This document shows positions 1-6,846 of a stretch of DNA of 12,539 bases, in pieces (position 1 is the stretch's first letter; every line of letters starts with the position of its first letter). The DNA comes from a bacterium (GTDB lineage: Bacteria > Fidelibacterota > Marinisomatia > Marinisomatales > JAHJCW01). Made by a program: the position numbers and the translations under genes. The notes beneath the pieces are model-generated. The model saw only the letters and a program-made list of their open reading frames with translations. It did not search any database and had not been told where the DNA came from. Location of the stretch: the NCBI GenBank assembly GCA_030621275.1, contig JAUXHY010000012.1, forward strand, positions 1 through 12,539, given 5' to 3'.

Positions 1-99
1 GCTGTAATTTTGGAATATCGTGAAAGTGATTCTATGCATATTGGTAAGAAAATAGATCGTGATATTGGTTTTGATTTAAATCTTGCAATTAGTGGATAA
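1..99 (+). CDS. C-terminal end of an unidentified protein (5' partial)
   Basis: An open frame runs from the first base to a TAA at 97-99 and gives 32 residues beginning AVILEYRESD and ending NLAISG. There is no start codon with an upstream signal, so this is the tail of a gene that begins before the window. I do not recognise the family from so short a piece; it has no cysteine or obvious motif. The stop lies 15 bases before the ATG of the downstream lipoprotein gene. This suggests it is the preceding gene of the same operon. It could be a chance open frame, but the tight spacing and same orientation favour a real gene. Confidence 0.55.
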   Translation, partial: AVILEYRESDSMHIGKKIDRDIGFDLNLAISG

Positions 100-114
100 T
101 AAACGGAATTAATA

Positions 115-1026
115 ATGAAAAAAACAATTTTTGTTTTAACAATAATATTTTTAATTAACTGTCAAACAAATGAAATAAAATTTGATGGAAATTCTGCGTT
201 TAATTGGCTTGAAAAGCAATGTGAATTTGGTCCGCGAAACCCTGGTTCCCAAGGCTATTATGATTGTAAAGATTTATTAATTAAAAATTTAATAGAATTT
301 TCAGATACTGTATTTACGCAAAATTTCACTTATACCGAATTGCGCGAAAACAATACTTATGATTTAAGCAATATAATTGCTGAATTTAATGTGAATAGTG
401 AAAAACATATATTATTAGGCGCCCACTGGGATACACGTCCATGGGCTGATCAGGATTTAAATCCTTCCAATCGTTTTACACCAATAATGGGAGCCAATGA
501 TGGTGCAAGTGGAGTTGCTGTTTTAATGGAATTAGCAAAAATGTTCAAGTATAATCCACCTCCTGTTAATATTTCAATTGTTTTATTTGATGGAGAGGAC
601 ATGGGCGTCGAGGGGATTCCTGATAGCTATGCTAAGGGATCTCAATATTTCGCAAAAAATTTACCAATAAAAAAACCGGATTTTGGAATTATAATTGATC
701 TAATTGGTGATCGAATCTTAGAAATACCAATTGAACGACATTCTTATCGAGTAGCACCGGATCTAGTAAATGAACTTTGGGATTTAGCAGAAAAGTTAAA
801 ACTACCGGCATTTCAAAACAGGTTGGGATACGACATTTATGATGATCATATACCATTATGGGAGATAGCAGGGATACCCGCTATTGACCTGATTGATTTT
901 AACTATCCGAATCAAAGAGTAAACTATTGGCATACATTAAATGATATTCCACAAAATTGTTCATCTGAAAGTCTTGAACAAGTTGGACGGTTACTTACTA
1001 ATTATATTTATTCATTGACCCCGTAA
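115..1026 (+). CDS. Glutaminyl-peptide cyclotransferase-like lipoprotein (M28 family)
   Basis: A 303-residue protein with a lipoprotein signal: lysines at 2-3, a hydrophobic stretch, and lipobox LINC with Cys16. It has the M28/glutaminyl cyclase metal-site pattern. HWDTR lies at 104-108, GANDGASG with Asp129 at 126-133, FDGED with Glu161-Asp162 at 158-162, DLIGD with Asp195 at 195-199, DDHIPL at 243-248 and YWHT with His273 at 271-274. By alignment from memory with animal QC, Asp129, Asp162 (usually Glu) and His273 would hold one zinc and Glu161 would act as the general base. DLIGD and DDHIP favour cyclotransferase over aminopeptidase. The expected reaction is conversion of N-terminal glutamine of exported proteins to pyroglutamate in the periplasm. 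The start has only a weak ribosome site but fits the signal peptide. An M28 aminopeptidase activity is the main alternative. Confidence 0.85.
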   Translation: MKKTIFVLTIIFLINCQTNEIKFDGNSAFNWLEKQCEFGPRNPGSQGYYDCKDLLIKNLIEFSDTVFTQNFTYTELRENNTYDLSNIIAEFNVNSEKHILLGAHWDTRPWADQDLNPSNRFTPIMGANDGASGVAVLMELAKMFKYNPPPVNISIVLFDGEDMGVEGIPDSYAKGSQYFAKNLPIKKPDFGIIIDLIGDRILEIPIERHSYRVAPDLVNELWDLAEKLKLPAFQNRLGYDIYDDHIPLWEIAGIPAIDLIDFNYPNQRVNYWHTLNDIPQNCSSESLEQVGRLLTNYIYSLTP

Positions 1027-1027
1027 A

Positions 1028-2668
1028 TTGAAAAAAAATATCCAATTAATAATTTTTCTCGTATTTGCGGTACAAGCTGTATTTGGACAATATAATCTGA
1101 AAAAGGATTTTAGGTTGAGTAAATCACCTTCTGTATATTTAAGTGAGGAGCCCGGCTTACGGAGTAATATAATTAATTGTATCGCCATTCAGGGCGATAG
1201 GACAACGTGGATTGGAACCGGTCAGGGAATTTCTGTTATGCACGATTCAACTTCAATTTTTACACTTGATACCCTTCATTTAGTAGATGAAGAACCACGT
1301 TTTTTGTTTGACTCAATTGCATCAATGGCAGTTCAGAATGATGTTTTGTCGTTAGCAGGACACTCACGAGAAAATGGAATTCCTTTGGGTACCGGTATAT
1401 ATATAACTGAAAATGGGTTATCTGAACAAATTGAATGGATGAGATATGATCAACCGGTAGACGCCCTTGGAGACTCATTAGTGGAATTTGGAGCAAGATA
1501 TTTTAATGCAAGACCCGTTACAAAAGCACTTACGAATGTTACATACGACATGGATATTGGTGGAGATTATCTGTGGATTGTCAGTTGGGCAGGCGGATTG
1601 CGGCGTTTGGATTTGACTAAAATGGAAAACTGGGAGCGTATACCTTTGCCATTGGATAGCTTAGAAGAATTGAATACTTGCAATATTGATAATTTTAACG
1701 AAGTTGAAGGAAAATTAATACTCAATAATTATTATATGGATTCCAGCGATCCGATAACGGGTGGTAATCATAATCATAAAGGATTTTCAGTTTTAGCCTA
1801 CGGAGATACTGTTTGGGTAGGAACAGCTAATGGTATAAATCGTGGTATTTTAGGTGAAAATGGTTGCGTTAATTGGCATCATTATTCACATCCTATAGAT
1901 AATCTTTCCGGTAATTGGGTGTTGAGTATCGCAAAGCAAGAATATAATAATGAACGTATCATTTGGGCGGTAACTGTTAATGCTATCTTGCCATCAGAGC
2001 AAAGGTCTGTAAGTTTTACGCGAGATGATGGAGAAACATGGGAAATTGTGGAAGAATTAATTGGTGAACGCTGTCATGATATTTCCGTACAAGGTTCCAC
2101 AGTATTTATTGCTTCGGATAGCGGATTATGGAAAACTGATGATGGTAACAATTGGGAATTAATTCCTCCGGCGGTTGAGGCCACACCGGTTTCATCTAAT
2201 GAGATATTAAATAATTCGGTTTACTCGGTTGCAGCAGATAATCGCGAATATTTTGGAAAATCATTAATTTGGATCGGTACACCGGATGGATTAGCTCGTT
2301 CCTATAATTCTTTGGGAGATAATTGGCAAATTTATCGTGCCGAATATGATAAAGAAAAAACTTATGCCTATCCAAATCCGTTTTCTCCTTATTCTCATAA
2401 TCAACTTAATGGTGATGGATGGGTACGTTTTAACACGGGAATCTTTTCTGTACAGCAAGTTGATTTGAATATTTATAATTTTGCATTAGAAGAAGTTTAT
2501 TCTGAAAGATTTGATTGGCAAACGAATCCCGGTGCCGTTAAGTGGAATGGACGTGATAACAGAGGAGAATTAGTGTCTAATGGTGTCTATTTTGTGAATT
2601 TACAATTTTCCGAAAATAATAATTCTATAAAAGAAAATCATCGGATAAAATTAGTGGTTGTAAAATAA
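1028..2668 (+). CDS. Secreted beta-propeller protein with FlgD-like/T9SS-type C-terminal sorting domain
   Basis: A 546-residue protein. The start is TTG: an in-frame TGA at 1016-1018 excludes anything upstream, and starting here restores a signal peptide (1-20, cleavage after VFG, Gln21 at +1). Residues about 45-440 carry propeller signatures: WIGTGQGI at 61-68, VWVGTANGINRG at 262-273, WIGTPDGLARS at 415-425, and two Asp-box-like repeats, DDGETW at 333-338 and DDGNNW at 371-376. Residues about 447-546 form a FlgD-like/type IX sorting domain with YPNPFSP at 448-454, WNGRDNRG at 506-513, SNGVYFVNL at 517-525 and the terminal RIKLVVVK. It should be exported across the outer membrane or held at the surface. 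It overlaps the next gene by one base (TAATG). It may be a cargo protein or a short PorZ-like component of the attachment complex; PorZ of Porphyromonas has two propellers plus such a domain. Confidence 0.8.
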   Translation: MKKNIQLIIFLVFAVQAVFGQYNLKKDFRLSKSPSVYLSEEPGLRSNIINCIAIQGDRTTWIGTGQGISVMHDSTSIFTLDTLHLVDEEPRFLFDSIASMAVQNDVLSLAGHSRENGIPLGTGIYITENGLSEQIEWMRYDQPVDALGDSLVEFGARYFNARPVTKALTNVTYDMDIGGDYLWIVSWAGGLRRLDLTKMENWERIPLPLDSLEELNTCNIDNFNEVEGKLILNNYYMDSSDPITGGNHNHKGFSVLAYGDTVWVGTANGINRGILGENGCVNWHHYSHPIDNLSGNWVLSIAKQEYNNERIIWAVTVNAILPSEQRSVSFTRDDGETWEIVEELIGERCHDISVQGSTVFIASDSGLWKTDDGNNWELIPPAVEATPVSSNEILNNSVYSVAADNREYFGKSLIWIGTPDGLARSYNSLGDNWQIYRAEYDKEKTYAYPNPFSPYSHNQLNGDGWVRFNTGIFSVQQVDLNIYNFALEEVYSERFDWQTNPGAVKWNGRDNRGELVSNGVYFVNLQFSENNNSIKENHRIKLVVVK

Positions 2669-3597
2669 TGTCTAAAAAATTCATTATATTATCTCTGATT
2701 TTAATAACGTATATTATTGCTCAAGACTATTCCGGTTATGCAGGAAATTATTTATACAATGGAGCTGATGCACGTTCAATTGCTATGGGGAATGGATTAA
2801 CGGCAGGAACTGATTTAAATTTTCCTGCCTATTTTAATCCGGCAGGAGTTGCATCTGCTTCAAACAGAAAATTATTATTTACTCATCAATTTTTATCACT
2901 AGATCGACGTCAATCGATAATTAGTTTTACTACATCACTACCTCCGGTTGGGGGAATAAGTGTGGGCTGGATTGGGGCTGGTGTCAATGGTATTGACGGA
3001 CGTGATTTGGCCGGTGTTCATACTGATGAATTAGATGCGACTGAAGGTGCATTCCTCATATCATTTGGAATTGCACCAATTCAATATCTTCAATTTGGTG
3101 GTACAGTAAAAATATTACAAAACCAACTCCCAAATATTGATGGAAATATTATTGGGAAAGGAGTTGGTTTTGATTTTGGTGTACATTACAATTTTAATGC
3201 AAATCTAAATTTTGCATTTGTTATTAAAAATATTAATTCTGCTTATCAATGGTCAAATAAGTTAACAGACGATTTAGGAAGAGTTTATAAAGATAAATTT
3301 CCTATACAAATTAGATCAGGTGTCCAATATAAAATCAGTTCCTTAATTATTGTCGGAGATGTTGGGTCGTATCTTGCCGACAACGAACTATTGGGTTCAG
3401 ATTACAGAATTGGAGTTGAATACACATATAATAATAATTACTTTTTCCGTGCCGGATACCGTAACGATCGCTTGGCTTTTGGCATTGGATTAAAATATCA
3501 TCAATCTAATAAATTTACTTCATTAATTGATTATGCACTTGTAATGGAGCCTGTGGCTAGTTTAACCCATGTAATATCCTATGCGATTAATTTTTAG
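2668..3597 (+). CDS. PorV-family outer-membrane beta-barrel protein
   Basis: A 309-residue protein with a signal peptide at 1-18 (cleavage after IIA, Gln19 at +1). The N-terminal block at 31-62 follows the PorV/UPF0164 pattern: NGADARSIAMGNG, a short linker, then YFNPAG at 55-60. The rest is alternating hydrophobic strands rich in Gly, Asn and Tyr, such as GVGFDFGVHYNF and GVEYTYNNNYFFRAGYR. It ends near SYAINF, with a terminal aromatic residue as in outer-membrane barrels. In the FadL-like PorV/PorQ family, PorV shuttles type IX cargo from translocon to attachment complex. Placement directly after a protein with a sorting domain supports a role in handling it. The start overlaps the preceding stop by one base, so translation is probably coupled. 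A generic PorV/PorQ outer-membrane protein without secretion function cannot be excluded. Confidence 0.8.
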   Translation: MSKKFIILSLILITYIIAQDYSGYAGNYLYNGADARSIAMGNGLTAGTDLNFPAYFNPAGVASASNRKLLFTHQFLSLDRRQSIISFTTSLPPVGGISVGWIGAGVNGIDGRDLAGVHTDELDATEGAFLISFGIAPIQYLQFGGTVKILQNQLPNIDGNIIGKGVGFDFGVHYNFNANLNFAFVIKNINSAYQWSNKLTDDLGRVYKDKFPIQIRSGVQYKISSLIIVGDVGSYLADNELLGSDYRIGVEYTYNNNYFFRAGYRNDRLAFGIGLKYHQSNKFTSLIDYALVMEPVASLTHVISYAINF

Positions 3598-4423
3598 AAT
3601 AATAACATCAGCAATATTTTTCCAAAGTATAATGTTTGGAATTGGGACACAATTTTTAGCAATTCCGCAAAATGCGATGGAATTAGTTATTGGAACAAAT
3701 CCCGCATCCAAAAATGTTATAAATAAGCCAGTTTTATCGGTATCTTATGGAAATTGGTTAGCGGGGATAAAAGTTTCCTCATTTGGATATAATCGCAGTG
3801 CTTTTGGCGGAACGGCAGGATTTAATGTTCGTTATATGGCATTGAATGATCTTGAACTAAGGACTGATCGCCCGACCGATGATCCTTTATCAGTTTTTGG
3901 TGCAACTGCGATGGCTGTTGACGGTAACTACAGCAGGCAAACTACGATTGGTTTACTAAGTACAAAACTTCGTTATATTTCAATGCAATTGCTTGACGAA
4001 ACTGCAACCGGATTTGCCATGGATATTGGCCTAAAGCATAGTGTTAACGAAAAATTAAATATTGGTTTTGAACTGTTGAATCTTGGAAATATGTCAGAAC
4101 TTCATAAAGAAACACCCCAATTACCTGTACGTATAATTGCAGGTTCCAGTTACGGTTTTACTTTTAATGAAATATATAACTCACTTTTTGTTGCACTGGA
4201 AAAGTCATCCTTTGTAGATGGAATTATTATTAGAGTTGGAGAAGTGACTAATTGGAATAAATTGCAATTTATAATAGGAACTCAATTTTCCAAGGAAGTC
4301 GCTTCCATTTCCGGTGGAATTGGAATAAGATTAGGTATCTATGATATTAAATATGGTATACAATTTGGTTCACAATCATTGGGAATTCCGCAAATGTTGG
4401 ATCTGTCGATAACATTACCCTAA
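3581..4423 (+). CDS. Second PorV/PorQ-like outer-membrane barrel protein
   Basis: A 280-residue protein whose ATG lies 17 bases inside the upstream PorV-like gene. A hydrophobic signal spans about 1-20 (cleavage perhaps after MFG). The first mature segment, TQFLAIPQNAMELVIGTNPAS at 23-43 of the protein, resembles the start of PorQ/PorV proteins. It lacks the Gly-Gly-Ala and 'xDDxxA' stretch that normally separates the helix from the Asn-Pro-Ala turn. The remainder is predicted beta-strand with repeated Gly/Asn turns (for example LNIGFELLNLGN, GGIGIRLGIYDIKYGIQFG) and ends SITLP. It probably works at the outer membrane with its neighbours, either as a PorQ-like partner in the attachment complex or as a second carrier. 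Family assignment rests on the N-terminal motif and context, so it is less certain than the first barrel. It overlaps the next gene by one base (TAATG). Confidence 0.65.
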   Translation: MRLIFRIITSAIFFQSIMFGIGTQFLAIPQNAMELVIGTNPASKNVINKPVLSVSYGNWLAGIKVSSFGYNRSAFGGTAGFNVRYMALNDLELRTDRPTDDPLSVFGATAMAVDGNYSRQTTIGLLSTKLRYISMQLLDETATGFAMDIGLKHSVNEKLNIGFELLNLGNMSELHKETPQLPVRIIAGSSYGFTFNEIYNSLFVALEKSSFVDGIIIRVGEVTNWNKLQFIIGTQFSKEVASISGGIGIRLGIYDIKYGIQFGSQSLGIPQMLDLSITLP

Positions 4424-5400
4424 TGCGAATGAAAATTAATTTAATGAAAATATTGCATAATGTATTATTACTAACACTATTTATTTTATTAATTAGCTGT
4501 AAGGCTGAAGAACAAACCACGCCAAATAATAATGTCCCTGAAATGCCAAATATGATTTCAATTGGTGATACTAATAAAATTGAATTGGTTACATGGAATA
4601 TCGAGCACTTTCCAAAAGCAGATTATACAACAGAATATGTAAAAGCGATTATTGAAGGTTTAGGAGCAGATGTTTTTATATTACAAGAAATTCAATCAAA
4701 GAACAAATTTGCTTCTATGTTAGATGAAATGGATAATTATAATTATTATTTACAAACAAACAGTATAGGATTAAACTTGGCGGTTATCTATAATAATGTT
4801 TTTGTCAACATTAAAAGCACTATTGAATTATTTATAGAAGATGATTATTATTTTGCCAGCAGGCCTCCATTATTAGTAAATCTTGAATGGCAAAACAACG
4901 GAATAACAAAAGAATTAACAATTATAAACGTGCATTATAAATGTTGCGGAGATAATTTGATCAGTTACGTTCCTGATGTAGATGGCAAATGGGACGAGGA
5001 GTACCGTCGTTTGAAAGCGTCAGAGCTAATAGAAAAATATATTTCAGATAATTTATCTGATAAAAATGTTATAGTGGCAGGCGATTTTAATGATGCAATT
5101 GATGAGGTTGATTCAACCAATGTATTCTTAACATTTTTGGATAAACCAACTGAGTATAAATTTGCCGATATGGACATCGCGATTGGCGATGCGGCAAATT
5201 GGTCATGGCAGGGGTGGAGCAGTTCATATCCTGCAATTCATTTTGACCATATTTTAATTAATAATAATCTATTTGATGAATTTGACAATTCGAGTGTAGT
5301 TGATGTAATTAAATTAGAAGAATATTTTGAAAATGGTGCAACCGAATATGATAATAATGTATCTGACCATCGACCGGTATATTTTAAATTCACTCCTTAA
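4423..5400 (+). CDS. Endonuclease/exonuclease/phosphatase-fold lipoprotein
   Basis: A 325-residue protein with the complete EEP metal-site set: WNIEHF at 58-63 (Asn59), LQE with Glu89, NVH with His171, GDFND at 220-224 (Asp221, Asn223), FDHILI at 274-279, and the terminal SDHRP at 314-318 (catalytic His316). The N-terminus carries a lipobox, LISC, at Cys26 followed by a low-complexity linker. The protein is therefore probably membrane-anchored in the periplasm or at the surface. Three in-frame ATGs compete (4423, 4429, 4444). The last gives the most typical lipoprotein signal, but the first overlaps the upstream stop in a TAATG and suits coupled translation. The substrate could be DNA, RNA or a phosphoester; the fold does not decide. 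It is the last gene of the envelope operon, followed by a 119-base gap. A CCGDN segment at 174-178 is not part of the standard motif set. Confidence 0.85.
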   Translation: MRMKINLMKILHNVLLLTLFILLISCKAEEQTTPNNNVPEMPNMISIGDTNKIELVTWNIEHFPKADYTTEYVKAIIEGLGADVFILQEIQSKNKFASMLDEMDNYNYYLQTNSIGLNLAVIYNNVFVNIKSTIELFIEDDYYFASRPPLLVNLEWQNNGITKELTIINVHYKCCGDNLISYVPDVDGKWDEEYRRLKASELIEKYISDNLSDKNVIVAGDFNDAIDEVDSTNVFLTFLDKPTEYKFADMDIAIGDAANWSWQGWSSSYPAIHFDHILINNNLFDEFDNSSVVDVIKLEEYFENGATEYDNNVSDHRPVYFKFTP

Positions 5401-5519
5401 ACCAATAAATAAATAAATTGGAACAGACAAAATCTTCTTGTAGTTTTAAAAAGTAAAGAGATATAGATTAATTAACCGTTTACAGAATAATTTTTCAAAA
5501 ATAACCATAAGAGGAAATA

Positions 5520-6263
5520 ATGAAGAAAATCCTTAGTATAGTATTAATTCTCGCCGGTTTTGTGATGGCACAAGGTTTTGGCGATTTAATTAGCAATTCT
5601 GATGTAAAACACGAAGCTGATGATTATTCAGCAACTTTTGAATTATTAAAACAAGCTGAAGAGTTAGAAGCAAATAATTTTGAAGTAATTTGGCGTTTGG
5701 CCCGTGTACATTTCGATTTTTCAGATAATTCGGAAGACGAAGCTGTAATATCTAAAAATATTTATAGCGGTTTTGATTTTGCTGAACGTGCCCTTGCAAT
5801 GGATACAACTCGGGCGGAATCACATAAATGGTATGGTATTTTGATTGCTCGGGTTGGAGAACTTGAGGGGAAAAAACAAACAATTTTAAATTCATACGAA
5901 GTTAAAGAGCATACTTTAAAAGCAATAGAATTAGATCCCGATGATGATGGTAATTATCATGTAATGGGTAGATGGAATTACAAATTAGCTGATCTAAGTT
6001 GGGTTGAAAGAAAAATTGCAGGTATAATTTACGCAACACCTCCTCAAGCGAGTTTTGAGGATGCGCGTCAGTTTTTTGGAAAAGCTATTGAATTAGAACC
6101 AGATGATATTCGCAACCATGTTTGGTTAGGTAAAACATATGAGGCATTAGATGATGTGGAAGCAGCAAAAAACTCGTACAATGCTGCTTTAGCGATAACT
6201 GCTGAAAATGACAGTGACCGTATTCTACAAAAGGAAGCACAAGAATTATTATCTGATTTATAA
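5520..6263 (+). CDS. Exported TPR protein resembling the RMDN (FAM82) family
   Basis: A 247-residue protein with a clear type I signal peptide (MKKILSIVLILAGFVMA, Gln18 at +1) and a GAGG ribosome site at 5511-5514. The mature part is all-helical with tetratricopeptide repeats. Helix pairs fall at about 36-64, 83-110, 128-155, 182-207 and 211-245, with repeat ends such as KAIELDPDD (134-142) and KAIELEPDD (188-196). The order of conserved blocks matches what I remember of metazoan regulator of microtubule dynamics proteins (RMDN1-3): EVIWRLAR at 55-62, HKWYGIL at 102-108, a block ending KEHTLKAIEL, GRWNYKLADLSWVERKIA at 150-167, then ATPPQASFEDA. It has no catalytic residues, so it is likely a scaffold or ligand-binding protein in the periplasm. 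The real function is unknown. It starts a new transcription unit after the 5401-5519 gap and precedes the Nudix gene by 20 bases. Confidence 0.8.
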   Translation: MKKILSIVLILAGFVMAQGFGDLISNSDVKHEADDYSATFELLKQAEELEANNFEVIWRLARVHFDFSDNSEDEAVISKNIYSGFDFAERALAMDTTRAESHKWYGILIARVGELEGKKQTILNSYEVKEHTLKAIELDPDDDGNYHVMGRWNYKLADLSWVERKIAGIIYATPPQASFEDARQFFGKAIELEPDDIRNHVWLGKTYEALDDVEAAKNSYNAALAITAENDSDRILQKEAQELLSDL

Positions 6264-6283
6264 CTTTTTATAACGAGGACGGG

Positions 6284-6838
6284 ATGACGCGACTTAAGGA
6301 GAAAAAACTGTCGTCAAAAAGTGTTTTTAAAGGCAGTTTGTTGGATATTTTTGTAGACGAAGTACAGATACATAATGGTAAAAGAAAAGTACGAGAATAT
6401 ACAAAACATCCAGGAGCAGCAGCTGTCATCCCGATTCTTCCTGATGGTAAAATCGGATTAATCCGACATTATCGTTACCCGACGAATCAAATTCACATAG
6501 AAGTACCCGCGGGTAAAATTGATCCAGGTGAGGAGATTGAAGTAACTGCTAAACGAGAGCTGCAAGAAGAAATCGGCTACATTTCAAATAAACTAACATT
6601 TCTTACAAAGATTAATCCTTGTATTGGTTACAGCGATGAAAGCATTTGGCTATATTTGGGTGAAAAGCTTGAAAAGGTCGATCATATTAAAACCGATGAA
6701 AGTATCGAATTTTATCCTGTTTCCATTAATGAAGCGGTTGAATTGGTTTGGTCAGGTGAGGTTACAGATGTGAAGTCAATAATCTCGATATTCTGGCTTG
6801 AGAAGTTAATAAACAATAATAAAGTTAAACTATTCTAA
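6284..6838 (+). CDS. Nudix hydrolase, ADP-ribose pyrophosphatase type
   Basis: A 184-residue cytoplasmic protein. The Nudix box at 77-99 is perfect against GX5EX7REUXEEXGU: Gly77, Glu83, Arg91-Glu92, Glu95-Glu96, Gly98. The upstream part has the ADP-ribose pyrophosphatase layout: a short N-terminal strand region with KVREYTKHPGAAAVIP at 35-50 and RHYRYP at 61-66. After the box comes NPCIGYSDE at 111-119, where NudF-type enzymes have a proline-containing 'SPGxxDE' loop. The likely reaction is hydrolysis of ADP-ribose to AMP and ribose 5-phosphate, using magnesium on the Nudix glutamates. A GAGG lies five bases before the ATG. The stop is eight bases before queG, so the two are probably co-transcribed, though no shared pathway is evident. 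Another nucleoside diphosphate sugar is the main alternative substrate. Confidence 0.88.
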   Translation: MTRLKEKKLSSKSVFKGSLLDIFVDEVQIHNGKRKVREYTKHPGAAAVIPILPDGKIGLIRHYRYPTNQIHIEVPAGKIDPGEEIEVTAKRELQEEIGYISNKLTFLTKINPCIGYSDESIWLYLGEKLEKVDHIKTDESIEFYPVSINEAVELVWSGEVTDVKSIISIFWLEKLINNNKVKLF

Positions 6839-6846
6839 CCACTAAT

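Noticed and set aside
1260..1496. Open frame of 78 codons on the minus strand.
   Set aside because: It lies wholly inside the propeller gene on the opposite strand and shows no domain, signal peptide or ribosome site. The same holds for short opposite-strand frames at 4965-5177, 7554-7763, 8870-9070, 10033-10305 and 10597-10872.
5402..5421. CCAAT/ATTGG inverted repeat after the EEP gene as a terminator.
   Set aside because: Only five base pairs with a ten-base A/T loop and no T tract; too weak to call.
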